Part shown: positions 1 to 7,129 of the stretch, one piece after another
Position numbering within the stretch: position 1 is the first letter of the stretch
Layout: every line of letters begins with the position of its first letter
Origin: a virus
Reading direction: 5' to 3' (one strand)
IMG/VR virus record: IMGVR_UViG_3300017992_001436
Location: 1-21,766 of that record
Length of the DNA: 21,766 bases
The notes under the pieces: generated by a model
The model's input: only the letters and a program-made list of their open reading frames with translations
The model's database searches: none
What the model was told of the DNA's origin: nothing
Made by a program: the position numbers and the translations under genes

Positions 1-638
1 GCAAACGGGTCGAGTACCAGGTCACCAGGGTTGGTGTAGGCACGGATCAAGCGTTCGAGGTAGCGTTCTGGTAGTTGGTTGGGACTGCTTGCCCTTCGTT
101 CGATGCTTGTTCCCTGTACGCGACCCCAGTACGGTCCGTCAGACGGGACGCCGAACACAGTCCCAGGCAAACGCATTCCGCCGCGATCTGTCTCGTTGAC
201 CCGCTTGTCACCGTAGGTAACCCGGTCCGACTCGACCAACACATCTTCCGGATTCCAGGTGTACGTGTTGTGCTTGGCATAGATCAGACAGTGACACCGA
301 GCGTCGATCCAGTTGGATCGGGTACATTGCCCAAAACGGTAGTGCCAGTTGACCCAGGCGATTCGTCGCATCCCCAAACTACGTTGGATCTGCAGGTAGA
401 TCTCGACGAGAGCGTCTGGTCCGTGGAGAGCCATCACACCGTTGCAGGCTGTCCAGCATCGCGGAACAGCTTCCCACAAAAGTCGCTCAAATTCCGGATC
501 GCTATCGTCGTACCCCACATACGCCTGATCAATGTTGAACGGTGGGTCAGCAAAAATGAAGGAGAACTGCCCGAGATTCGGAACGATCTCCCGGCAGTCG
601 CCTTGCAGGACTACGGCGGCTCCGATTTCACTACTCAC
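1..638 (-). CDS. DNA methyltransferase, N4/N6 beta-class (partial, 3' end outside window)
   Basis: This is a SAM-dependent DNA methyltransferase that would methylate an exocyclic amine of adenine (N6) or cytosine (N4). The frame is open from a GTG at 638 to the window edge (212 codons seen). Residues 31-34 read DPPF, the catalytic motif IV. Near the edge, about residues 188-212, is NQLPERYLERLI followed by GDLVLDPF, the start of the SAM-binding FxGxG motif. Motif IV preceding motif I is the order of the beta class (Pfam N6_N4_Mtase). The GTG lies one base after the TGA of the upstream gene, with AAGGAAG about 12 bases before it. It is the last visible gene of the leftward operon. A lone phage methylase usually protects phage DNA or marks it for regulation. 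No partner restriction enzyme is seen. Target sequence and methylated base cannot be read from this fragment. Confidence 0.88.
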   Translation of the reverse strand, partial: MSSEIGAAVVLQGDCREIVPNLGQFSFIFADPPFNIDQAYVGYDDSDPEFERLLWEAVPRCWTACNGVMALHGPDALVEIYLQIQRSLGMRRIAWVNWHYRFGQCTRSNWIDARCHCLIYAKHNTYTWNPEDVLVESDRVTYGDKRVNETDRGGMRLPGTVFGVPSDGPYWGRVQGTSIERRASSPNQLPERYLERLIRAYTNPGDLVLDPF

Positions 639-639
639 G

Positions 640-945
640 TCAACCTACTTCCTTATCTGGCAGGATTAACCGATCTCCACCGTCTTCCGCCGGCGTCCCA
701 CGCCTCTGGTAGAACTTCACCATCTCGCGAATCTTCTTCTTGTTCGGCGTCTTCCGTAGCAGCGTGGCAACCGTGCGTACCGGTTCATTACAGCCTTCGA
801 ACTGGACGAGCACCCGTCGCGTTCCTTGCTCAAACAAAGCTTCGAGCAGAGTGACGAGAACGACCTGAAGTACCTCACCTTTCCCGTAGTGGGTAAGAAG
901 ACTGTGGTACACGGTGGCGCCGGGTTTTAGATCTTTCCAGTTCAC
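640..945 (-). CDS. Hypothetical protein, small beta-rich
   Basis: I do not recognise this 101-residue protein with confidence. It starts at GTG 945, nine bases after the upstream stop, with only a weak GAG-type ribosome site. The N-terminal half reads GATVYHSLLTHYGKGEVLQV, then a valine-rich strand (RRVLVQF) and a Thr/Leu strand. That spacing of short strands with a Tyr-Gly-Lys-Gly turn recalls small SH3-like barrels such as the DUF3553 or CarD-type folds, but this is only a shape resemblance. The C-terminus is highly basic (KTPNKKKIREMVKFYQRR), which would suit nucleic-acid contact. It sits directly before the DNA methyltransferase, one base apart, so the two are probably co-translated. Confidence 0.7.
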   Translation of the reverse strand: MNWKDLKPGATVYHSLLTHYGKGEVLQVVLVTLLEALFEQGTRRVLVQFEGCNEPVRTVATLLRKTPNKKKIREMVKFYQRRGTPAEDGGDRLILPDKEVG

Positions 946-954
946 TTGTTCTGC

Positions 955-1455
955 TCACGACAACAGCTCAATCGCCTGCCAGATCCGTCGGACCTGTCCG
1001 GGTGTGAAGAGGTACTTCGTCCCGATAACCCTGTCTGCCCAATCCTTTGCCGTCGGCGAAGCTGGGGTCAGCTCCTGCGCCATTGCCGTCCAGTCGCAAA
1101 CCATCTCAACGATGTCCGCGGAGGTCATGAGCTTTGTCGCCTCGTGATACTCCGGATGGTGCCGGTTCGCTCGGTAGTGTGCCTGAACAGCCAGCCCAAC
1201 CGTTTCCGCGACTCCCGGCGGATAGGCGAAAGGCTCGCCCGCGTTCTTGCACCGGTAGTATTCGGTGAGCCAGACATACGGAAGGAACTCGGCGTCACCG
1301 AATTTCGATTCGTCGTGCGTCTCTGCTCTCACGAGCAGCTCGTCGCGATACCGGAATTGCCCTGCTACTGCGCGCAGGTTCTGAGCAACGCGGGCAATAT
1401 GCTCGCGAGTCCGACTGCGGAATCTTGCGACCATTTCGTCGGTTGGTTGTTGCAT
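955..1455 (-). CDS. DUF5662-like protein
   Basis: This protein of about 166 residues has the pattern I associate with the phage-spread DUF5662 family. It has an N-terminal HIARVAQNL helix (His19), then HDESKF (His47-Asp48), then HYRANRHHPEY (His93, His99, His100, Glu102), then DIVEMVCDW (Asp114, Glu117, Asp121). The spaced His/Asp residues resemble a metal-binding helical bundle of the HD type; no reaction is established for the family that I can cite. I chose the ATG at 1455 (MQQPTDEM), which has AAGAG seven bases upstream. The frame extends to a TTG at 1506, but that would overlap the upstream gene, whose stop is at 1469. It is a member of the left operon, between the duplicated-motif protein and the small basic unknown. 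Confidence 0.75.
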   Translation of the reverse strand: MQQPTDEMVARFRSRTREHIARVAQNLRAVAGQFRYRDELLVRAETHDESKFGDAEFLPYVWLTEYYRCKNAGEPFAYPPGVAETVGLAVQAHYRANRHHPEYHEATKLMTSADIVEMVCDWTAMAQELTPASPTAKDWADRVIGTKYLFTPGQVRRIWQAIELLS

Positions 1456-1468
1456 GATTAGCTCTTGG

Positions 1469-1915
1469 TTAGGAATGACAAACTGTAGCTGGTTGTGGTG
1501 TGCCAAGGTCTCTTAGTATGCGGGCCGCCTCGCCCAAAGTATCAAGCTGCCGTTGTTGGGCGGCCGCGCATCTTTCCAAATCCGCTACCTGCCGTTTCGC
1601 CCGCAAGACACCCTCTGCCGACCAGCCGATCCAGTCCAAGTGATTCCTCAGCTCCTGAATGCGAGCAGCCTGGCGATCAATCTTCTCCAACAAAGCGTCT
1701 CGGTATTCTTGGGAGTGCTCCCAGTATGCGTTGCCGTCGAGCGTTACGGTTACCCGCGGAGTGTCGTCGAGTATCAATCCACACTCACCGAGCACCTGTT
1801 CCAGCTGCGCAACCTTGTCTTCCAACGCTTTTCGGTAGCCATACGAATCCGGCCAGTACCAGCGGCCGTCCAACTCCACCTGCTGATTAGACACCCCCAC
1901 ATCGCCAGTAGCCAT
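1469..1915 (-). CDS. Hypothetical protein with an internal duplication and coiled coil
   Basis: This 148-residue unknown starts at ATG 1915 behind a strong GGGAGG ribosome site. The longer frame up to 2014 would run into the protease gene. The visible structure is an imperfect tandem repeat. One copy reads VELDGRWYWPDSYGYRKALEDKVAQL and the other VTLDGNAYWEHSQEYRDALLEKI, sharing the skeleton V-LDG--YW-xS--YR-AL-xK. Each copy is a short aromatic strand or turn followed by a charged helix. The rest (residues 85-148) is heptad-like Leu/Ala/Gln helix that could form a coiled coil. The LDG-x-YW unit resembles carbohydrate- or peptide-binding beta-hairpin repeats, but I assign no function. There is no signal peptide or membrane segment. 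Confidence 0.72.
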   Translation of the reverse strand: MATGDVGVSNQQVELDGRWYWPDSYGYRKALEDKVAQLEQVLGECGLILDDTPRVTVTLDGNAYWEHSQEYRDALLEKIDRQAARIQELRNHLDWIGWSAEGVLRAKRQVADLERCAAAQQRQLDTLGEAARILRDLGTPQPATVCHS

Positions 1916-1941
1916 CACAACCTCCCTCTCATCAAGTGAAC

Positions 1942-2802
1942 CTAGTCCGACTTCGGAGCCTTTGCAGCCGTCATCTCCGCCTTCTGCCGCAAATCCTTCC
2001 TCGCTGCGAAACACTCCGAAGGCGTTTTCTCCACATCCACCAGAAACGTCAGGTGCTCATCGGCCAGCCATTTGCGCACGCGAGAAGCCGGTACAAAGTA
2101 AGCCATGTGCTCCACCGCCTGAGAGTGTGTGGCCCCTACACGACTAGGCACCCCGACGAAAAAGAAATTGCCGTTCTTCTGGACGAACATGGCGCCTCCG
2201 CTGTTACCGAAGATGATCGGCGCCGAGGCCATCCAGTACAGTTTGCGATCGATCACGTCGTCCAGGTAGGTAACCATTCCGTCCGCGGCAACCGGCGGGT
2301 GTAGCAGAGAGCAGCCTACCGACCACGCCGGCTCGAAAATGGTCACGGTTGTGTCTTTTGGTAGCAGCTTGGCCACATAGTCCAGCTTACGCGACGTCTG
2401 GATCTTCACCAGGGCGAGATCGTGATCCTTGTCGTGGGCTACAATCTCCGCACGATACGAGTCGCAGACGTCCTGCCTAAAACCGTCGGAGTAGCGGAAG
2501 ACCTCGACCTTGATCGGATCGTTGACCTCTCGCTTGACGTCCATCTGCAGCAGACTCGACCACGTCTTCTCCACTTTGATCGCAGCGTCCACGACGTGAT
2601 GGTTCGTCAGCACGTACGTCTGGCAGCCGTCTCCACGGTCTTCACTGTAGAGCACCGTACCAGATCCACCCCCACTTCCGACGGTCACCCGGACAACCGG
2701 GTAGAGCATCTCCTCGTGCTTCTTCTGGACGACCTCCGACGGCTCGCCGAAGGCTGCGGCTGCCAGTGATAACAACAGACTCCAAACCGTTACAAATCGC
2801 AT
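1942..2802 (-). CDS. Secreted trypsin-like (S1/DegP-type) serine protease
   Basis: This is a serine endopeptidase of the chymotrypsin fold, 286 residues. Residues 1-19 form a Sec-type signal peptide (short Arg, then a Leu/Ala core, with an AAFGE cleavage region), so the product should leave the cytoplasm. The catalytic triad is in order: TNHHVV (His69), DHDLALVKI (Asp128) and GNSGGAMF (Ser201). There is no PDZ domain, and the chain ends soon after the protease core. Cys60, Cys113 and Cys164 could form a disulfide in an oxidising compartment. The start ATG has GGAGGGT eight bases upstream. A secreted protease is unusual cargo for a phage early-type operon. It could act on the envelope of the producing cell, on virion proteins in the periplasm, or on competitors. 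Family assignment is secure; the target is unknown. Confidence 0.9.
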   Translation of the reverse strand: MRFVTVWSLLLSLAAAAFGEPSEVVQKKHEEMLYPVVRVTVGSGGGSGTVLYSEDRGDGCQTYVLTNHHVVDAAIKVEKTWSSLLQMDVKREVNDPIKVEVFRYSDGFRQDVCDSYRAEIVAHDKDHDLALVKIQTSRKLDYVAKLLPKDTTVTIFEPAWSVGCSLLHPPVAADGMVTYLDDVIDRKLYWMASAPIIFGNSGGAMFVQKNGNFFFVGVPSRVGATHSQAVEHMAYFVPASRVRKWLADEHLTFLVDVEKTPSECFAARKDLRQKAEMTAAKAPKSD

Positions 2803-2845
2803 GACACCCTCCGTGTCCGTAAACTAAACCAACCGGCCGAGCCGC

Positions 2846-3367
2846 CTACGCAGCAGCAGGCGAGGTTGTATCGTCCTTTTGTGCGTTGAGCCGCTGTACC
2901 GCGGCTTCCAAGGCTTCCTTTATTCGTGCTTGTGGCATACCGAGAGCATCTTTGAGGCGCTGGATCGGGGACGGGCCTTCGGGCGCTTTTGTTCCGTAAA
3001 CCTCAGTAGGGATTTGCCAACCGTCCAACTCCGTCTCAATCTCCGCCGTTGTCGAAGGAATCAACGAGGCGATCCAGTTCACGGCTTCGTCGAGACCAAA
3101 ATCTCCCGCTGCTCGCGGGTCGAGCACGCACTCGCGGATCGTCTCCGCGATCCGCATGGCGAGCTTCCGGCGAGCCTGGTTGATCGGAGTTGTGTCCGAC
3201 GGTTGCGAGTTTGCGAATGGAATCCGGTAGCGACAATCACCAGTTTCCTGGTCGACTGGAGGTTTGGCAAAATACGACTGGCTGTCGAGGTCGGGCGGTG
3301 CTTTGTATCTCCAGCACTCCCGCCTCTGCTCACAACCGGTCCCGTGGCACATCGTCATATCAGGCAT
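2846..3367 (-). CDS. Phage hypothetical protein with four-Cys N-terminus
   Basis: The N-terminus, with Cys7, Cys12, Cys18 and Cys45 and the phrases CHGTGC, ECWRYKA, QSYFAKPPVD and CRYR, matches a small module I have seen in many phage proteins of unknown role; it probably binds zinc. The rest of the 173 residues is helical. It has an Arg/Glu-rich stretch (RRKLAMRIAETIREC), a middle segment IASLIPSTTAEIETELDGW, and a C-terminal helix (IQRLKDALGMPQARIKEALEAAVQRL). No catalytic motif is visible. The start is ATG 3367, eleven bases after the thyX stop, with a weak ribosome site (GAAG). An internal ATG at 3358 is possible. It lies between thyX and the protease in the left operon. Confidence 0.75.
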   Translation of the reverse strand: MPDMTMCHGTGCEQRRECWRYKAPPDLDSQSYFAKPPVDQETGDCRYRIPFANSQPSDTTPINQARRKLAMRIAETIRECVLDPRAAGDFGLDEAVNWIASLIPSTTAEIETELDGWQIPTEVYGTKAPEGPSPIQRLKDALGMPQARIKEALEAAVQRLNAQKDDTTSPAAA

Positions 3368-3378
3368 CGCAGGTGCTT

Positions 3379-4032
3379 CTACACGTTGGGCTCGATGTCT
3401 TCAAACACGCACAACAGATCTCGCTTGAGTTCCGCGAGTAGCGGAATCATTATCTCGCGCATTTGCGGGTGGGCCGCTTTCGCCGTTCGCAGCCGCATGA
3501 TGTGCCGCCACTCCCGGAGGTTGGCCGTTGTGACGATCTCGGTTTTCAGGGAGTTGGGGAGAACGGATCGGGCTTGCTGTGGGGTCCATTTGGCACTAAG
3601 CAAACGAAGGTAACTTTGCTCCGCCTGTAGCATTGCCATCCCCCATGTCAATGGCGGGCCGCCAAGGAATTCTGATGTTTGCTTGAATGTTCCAGGCTGC
3701 AGATCCAACCACGGCGGAATCACAAACGTCACTTGCCCTGCCTTTCCGTAGTTGCAATATCGTGTTGATTCTTGCGAGAATCCACACAAGCGATGCCGCA
3801 CCAGCTCGTGCGAAACCCCACGATCGATAACAAAGCGAACGGAGAATCCGGCATGCTCCAAAACCGACTCGTGCCCGCGACGTATCAGCGACCGGACAAA
3901 CGTTCGCGATGAGTCCTCGGTGATGCAATCCTCACTCTTGTAGCAGGTGCGGCCAGCAAGCTCGATTCGCCTGAGCATCTTCTCAGGAGACTCAGGCAGG
4001 TTGACATCGTAAGACGGCTTAACGAGACGCAT
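3379..4032 (-). CDS. thyX: Flavin-dependent thymidylate synthase ThyX
   Basis: ThyX makes dTMP from dUMP using methylenetetrahydrofolate, FAD and NADPH, and phages use it to raise thymidine supply during replication. The signature RHR-x7-S is intact (Arg79-His80-Arg81, then Ser89) within the phrase GFSQESTRY. The C-terminal half has the family's ARSVLPNSLKTEIV and REWRHIMRLR stretches, which close the active site and bind FAD/dUMP. At 217 residues it is a normal size for the family. The start ATG has a near-perfect AGGAGGGA six bases upstream. It follows the RimI-like gene by ten bases. Together with the MazG-like gene in the same operon it forms a nucleotide-pool set. The motif is canonical, so I see no sign that it is a base hydroxymethylase variant. 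Confidence 0.97.
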   Translation of the reverse strand: MRLVKPSYDVNLPESPEKMLRRIELAGRTCYKSEDCITEDSSRTFVRSLIRRGHESVLEHAGFSVRFVIDRGVSHELVRHRLCGFSQESTRYCNYGKAGQVTFVIPPWLDLQPGTFKQTSEFLGGPPLTWGMAMLQAEQSYLRLLSAKWTPQQARSVLPNSLKTEIVTTANLREWRHIMRLRTAKAAHPQMREIMIPLLAELKRDLLCVFEDIEPNV

Positions 4033-4042
4033 TTTGTCCCTC

Positions 4043-4534
4043 CTAAAAGGCTAATCGGCTGATAAGTGTTACCGGTGAGGGCTTCTCTTCCGGCTGGTAC
4101 CGGTACTGCATGAGATAGGCATCTTCGGTGGTGTCGTCGTAGAAGTCCCGCAGCACGGAAATGGCTCGGAAGCCGGCGGTGCGGAAAAACAGCTGGGCGT
4201 CGAGATTGGTTTCCCGCACTTCCAGCATGATCCGGTTGCGGCGTTGGGACGACAGCTTACTGATCAACTTGGCGATCATTTGATCCCCGATGCCGTGTCG
4301 GCGACACTCGGGGTTAACTGCGAAATTGAGGATATGCAAGCGCGACTTGTGGAGTTCGTAGATCATGAACCCGACCACGCGCTCGTCGTATTCGGCGACC
4401 ATGCCGATACAATTCCGCTGCCTCAGACAGCGGATGAAATCCTCTTCGGACCACGGGAATTCGAAACTCTGTTCCTCGATCTGAAGCACTTCCGGCATGT
4501 CCCGGCGGATCATCCAGCGGATGTGAGTATGCAC
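4043..4534 (-). CDS. RimI-like GNAT N-acetyltransferase
   Basis: This is a GNAT-fold acetyltransferase of the RimI type (ribosomal protein S18 alanine N-acetyltransferase in bacteria). The chain has the family phrases FPWSEEDF (26-33), FAVNPECRRHGIG with the acetyl-CoA loop RRHGIG (78-83), and LEVRETN with the catalytic-type Glu105. The Tyr that acts as general acid in E. coli RimI (Tyr115) aligns with Phe117 here (LFFRTAGF), so catalysis may be altered or the substrate different. I chose GTG 4534 because AGGAGG lies seven bases upstream and the previous gene ends two bases before it. A longer frame to 4606 would overlap that gene. The wording of the protein resembles planctomycete RimI proteins as I remember them, suggesting capture from a host. 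The target could be ribosomal, phage or host protein N-termini. Confidence 0.88.
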   Translation of the reverse strand: MHTHIRWMIRRDMPEVLQIEEQSFEFPWSEEDFIRCLRQRNCIGMVAEYDERVVGFMIYELHKSRLHILNFAVNPECRRHGIGDQMIAKLISKLSSQRRNRIMLEVRETNLDAQLFFRTAGFRAISVLRDFYDDTTEDAYLMQYRYQPEEKPSPVTLISRLAF

Positions 4535-4536
4535 GG

Positions 4537-4881
4537 CTACGCCTCCTCCGGCAACCGCCGTTGTTCCGCTAAGTGCAGCAGGTACTCCATTCGGCTCTGG
4601 AACCACTCCAAGGTATCCGGTCGTAGGTGTTCCATCGCCGCACGTGTTTTTACAATCAACCTTCCTAGTGAGGTATTTGGAGGAGCCAGGGTTAGCGGTT
4701 CGTCATCCATGCGAGCAAACTCCGGATTCGCCTGGTAAAACGTGAGGAGTCCTTTTTTGTCTTCGATTGCCTCGGAACTTTTGTTGTAGGGGCCTGCCCA
4801 CTTCCGGTAACGATCTGGGACACCTGTGATGACCCAGTGACGACACCTCCGTAATCTCCGCAACCGTAATACCAGGTTCAT
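4537..4881 (-). CDS. Hypothetical protein, basic N-terminus
   Basis: I do not recognise this 114-residue protein. I place the start at ATG 4881, which overlaps the sigma-factor stop as ATGA and has GGAGG about ten bases upstream, giving translational coupling. The longer frame to 5007 lies wholly inside the sigma gene. The first 15 residues are very basic (LRLRRLRRCRHW). The middle has RKWAGPYNKSSEAIEDKKGLL, and the C-terminus is a predicted helix rich in Glu, Arg and Leu (MEYLLHLAEQRRLPEEA). It is immediately downstream of the sigma factor, so a role as a partner or antagonist of that sigma is conceivable, though nothing in the sequence proves it. Confidence 0.65.
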   Translation of the reverse strand: MNLVLRLRRLRRCRHWVITGVPDRYRKWAGPYNKSSEAIEDKKGLLTFYQANPEFARMDDEPLTLAPPNTSLGRLIVKTRAAMEHLRPDTLEWFQSRMEYLLHLAEQRRLPEEA

Positions 4882-5618
4882 CGGAGAAGCGCCTCCGAGG
4901 CGGAACGTGAGCCTCGTAACCGGATAATAATCCTGCTGTGTAGCTGGCTTACCCACGACTCTGATACCCCAAGCACCTCTCCGATTTGTTTCATTGTCGC
5001 TGAGCAAACGTAGTACAAGTAGACGATCGTCTGCTCCCGTAGATCCAGCCCCTTCATTACATGTCGCAGACAGTCTTCCCGGTCCATCTCCGGTTCTTCC
5101 GCCGACGCTACGAGCCGTTCTCGAAAGGCGACACTACGATTCTCTGTGAGCACAGAAACACAACGCTCCAAGGACAGCGTTTGTTGCCTGACTGCCGCAA
5201 GGTCAACAGGCGACAAGGAGCACTCCGCCAACAGTTCGGGTTCCGTTGGAAGCCGATGATACTGCTGCTGAAGCTTCTCCTCCGCCTGCTTAACCTGCTT
5301 CTGTCTGTCCCGGGTAGTGCGGCTTTTAGCGTCCTGCTCTCGGATAGCGTCCTTGATAGCACCGAAGATTCTCGGCGTGGCATACGTCTTGAAGGAGTTC
5401 CGGCGATGAGGCTCAAACTTACCCAGAGCATCACACAACCCAGAGTATGCCCCCGAGTAGATCACGTCCTCGTCTGCCCAGGTCGGCGCCCGCACCAGAA
5501 CTGACTTTGCCAGCTTCTCTGCAAACGGCATGTACTTCCGTGCCAACGATTCGCGAGCCGTTGTCGACCCGCGATCCTTGTATGCCTTCCACAGCCGAGC
5601 TTCTTCCTCGTCCAACAC
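4878..5618 (-). CDS. RNA polymerase sigma-70 family factor (FliA/WhiG/SigB-type)
   Basis: This 246-residue alternative sigma factor would bind host core RNA polymerase and redirect it. Region 2 spans about residues 18-95 (LARKYMPFAEKLAKSVL, then EDVIYSGAYSGLCDALGKF, then SFKTYATPRIFGAIKDAIRE), the core-binding and -10-recognising part. Region 3 covers about 100-150 (LPTEPELLAECSLSPVDL). Region 4 lies near the C-terminus (LDLREQTIVYLYY, then MKQIGEVLGVSESWVSQLHSRI), a helix-turn-helix for the -35 element. I chose GTG 5618 because AAGGA lies seven bases upstream and the previous stop ends one base away. The 5744 extension overlaps the DUF4177-like gene. It is the only complete sigma factor seen here; a second, shorter one lies at 11249 on the other arm. 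Confidence 0.92.
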   Translation of the reverse strand: MLDEEEARLWKAYKDRGSTTARESLARKYMPFAEKLAKSVLVRAPTWADEDVIYSGAYSGLCDALGKFEPHRRNSFKTYATPRIFGAIKDAIREQDAKSRTTRDRQKQVKQAEEKLQQQYHRLPTEPELLAECSLSPVDLAAVRQQTLSLERCVSVLTENRSVAFRERLVASAEEPEMDREDCLRHVMKGLDLREQTIVYLYYVCSATMKQIGEVLGVSESWVSQLHSRIIIRLRGSRSASEALLR

Positions 5619-5619
5619 A

Positions 5620-5826
5620 TCATGTTCCTTGCTGCGTCTTCTCTCGCTTGAACACCCACATGTCGATCGTTGCGGAAAATCCGCACAGCTCCCATCCGTC
5701 GGAGCCGAGCTTGTTGAGTCCAGCCGTAAGCTCGCGAGGCACATCAGCAGGTCCCGGGGACACGACTACCGATTGCCCTAGTTCCACTACGTTGTTCAGC
5801 TTGAGCAGCATGTATTCGAATTGCAT
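5620..5826 (-). CDS. DUF4177-like small protein
   Basis: This is a 68-residue protein with the layout of the DUF4177 family. It has an N-terminal strand (FEYMLLKLN), a middle helix with LNKLGSDGWELCGFS (matching the family's LN-x-LG-x-GWEL phrase), and a final strand MWVFKREK. Family members are small alpha/beta proteins of unknown role, common in bacteria and phages. The start is ATG 5826, two bases after the previous stop, with a weak purine-rich site. It lies between the RGP cassette and the sigma factor. Family match is good; no function can be assigned. Confidence 0.78.
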   Translation of the reverse strand: MQFEYMLLKLNNVVELGQSVVVSPGPADVPRELTAGLNKLGSDGWELCGFSATIDMWVFKREKTQQGT

Positions 5827-5828
5827 GG

Positions 5829-6101
5829 TTAGTTCTCTGAGGGTTCAAGTCCCTTCCAAGGTAGAGAGGGTTTTTGGGTGGGGGCCTGCTCCGGTGTAAA
5901 AAGAAACCCTTCCGCAACAGCTAAGCTGGTTTGTATCTCCTCGGAATTTGTTAGCGGGTAAACACCTTCAGGCCGATCTCTCAGTTCTAAGATGGCATCT
6001 GTTAGTACAGCAGATAGGCTCGGGTCATCCTGCGCCAACAGCTCCAGCAAGTCTTCCGGAGAACCTGCGATCGCCGACGTGTGGATCAAGCCGGTCCTCA
6101 C
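5829..6101 (-). CDS. Hypothetical small acidic protein
   Basis: This is a 90-residue protein I do not recognise. The chosen start is GTG 6101, which overlaps the stop of the RGP gene as GTGA and has AGAAGAAAG just upstream. The frame extends to 6170, but that part lies inside the RGP gene. The chain is acidic, with a helical first half (SPEDLLELLAQDDPSLSAVLTDAILEL) and a later segment AVAEGFLFTPEQAP, ending in a Pro-rich tail. Its position behind the glycosyl cassette, and the coupled start, suggest co-expression with that cassette. It has no signal peptide, Cys cluster or membrane segment. Confidence 0.65.
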   Translation of the reverse strand: MRTGLIHTSAIAGSPEDLLELLAQDDPSLSAVLTDAILELRDRPEGVYPLTNSEEIQTSLAVAEGFLFTPEQAPTQKPSLPWKGLEPSEN

Positions 6102-7129
6102 GCTTTCTTCTTGGTACGCGTAAAGCACGGGCTGTCCTTGTGCAAAAATTCTCGTATTTGAGATTCCCACCGCTGCCGTTTTTCCGCGTAGGTCTCCGCA
6201 AAAGCCGGTAACATCGCTTTACCGTGGTTCTGCCAGTAGGTCTCGTTGACCTGCAACCCGACTGCCTCCTGCCTAAGACTGGAGAAAACGTTCGAAGCGC
6301 GGACATGCTCCGCTACCGCATAACCCGACACCACTCCGTAATCGAGCCGGTCGCAAGCTTCCTTGATGTGGATGCCTGCCCAGATATCGTCGAAGCGTTC
6401 GCAACCCGGTGTACTGCTGACAGGTGCGTAATAGACATACGGCAACAGCTCCCGGCGGAAGGCCACGTTCATCCCACACATCGGGAAGTACGTTCCTCTT
6501 GGTATCACGCCCCGGAAGAAGCCGCCTGCGTACTCTGCATCGTCGCCTTTCACCAGCTGGGTTGGAGCATCCCAATCGGGTACGTTGTGCCAGACCCCGT
6601 GAGACAGCATCACAGGTGCTTCTTGGCGGATACCGTACGGAAAGCCTCTTGGGTACGCCGGAGCCTCCATCGTGTTGACCCACGAAATCGGCACCGATTG
6701 GTCCAATGCCGTTAGGTGCTGCTCAATGGTGTCTTCGCCTTTTTCCTGGATACCCAGCAGCAAGTCGCCATCATCCGCGTAGGAAACCGGTAGGCAGTCG
6801 TCGTCCAAGGTCACGATTACACTGACATCCTCAAAATACGCGGCGACCGCAGCGAAACCGAGGTTTCGACACGCAGGCGTGTACCTGTGGATAAAGTGAG
6901 CGTTGTGGTCAAGCACTCCGGGAGCCGATATTCGCTGCCCATCCAAAGGGTGGCAGTCGCTCTCGGAGTGGTCGAGCACCTGCAGATGCTGCTGATCACC
7001 GTCTCGAACTTTTAGCAGATACACCTCGTGCTTGCGGAAGATAGGCGACCAGGCGTTCAGGAACTCCTCCCAACACTCATCCCGGATTGTGGGCACCACA
7101 ACTGCAATACGACCGTCACGTACGTTCAC
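6098..7129 (-). CDS. Reversibly glycosylated polypeptide (RGP, GT75)-like protein
   Basis: This belongs to the RGP family, known in plants as UDP-arabinopyranose mutases that interconvert UDP-arabinopyranose and UDP-arabinofuranose and self-glycosylate on an Arg. Seen in the 343 residues: VVVPTIRDE at the N-terminus, the metal/nucleotide-sugar DDD motif (109-111), GFPYGIR (Arg168 aligns with the self-glycosylated Arg in plant GYPFSLR), LSHGVWHNVPDWDAPTQL, the hallmark FPMCGMNVAF (215-224), RFDDIWAGI and RASNVFSSL. The start GTG 7129 overlaps the previous stop as GTGA and has GGAGGTG upstream. It follows a GT-A glycosyltransferase and a class I methyltransferase, forming a sugar cassette. Likely roles are supply of a furanose sugar for glycosylation of phage DNA, virion or host surface. 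Family identity is very clear; the exact sugar is not. Confidence 0.93.
   Translation of the reverse strand: MNVRDGRIAVVVPTIRDECWEEFLNAWSPIFRKHEVYLLKVRDGDQQHLQVLDHSESDCHPLDGQRISAPGVLDHNAHFIHRYTPACRNLGFAAVAAYFEDVSVIVTLDDDCLPVSYADDGDLLLGIQEKGEDTIEQHLTALDQSVPISWVNTMEAPAYPRGFPYGIRQEAPVMLSHGVWHNVPDWDAPTQLVKGDDAEYAGGFFRGVIPRGTYFPMCGMNVAFRRELLPYVYYAPVSSTPGCERFDDIWAGIHIKEACDRLDYGVVSGYAVAEHVRASNVFSSLRQEAVGLQVNETYWQNHGKAMLPAFAETYAEKRQRWESQIREFLHKDSPCFTRTKKKA

Noticed and set aside
75-854. 259-codon plus-strand frame at the window start
   Set aside because: It runs opposite the DNA methyltransferase, whose DPPF motif and conserved C-terminal motif establish the minus strand.
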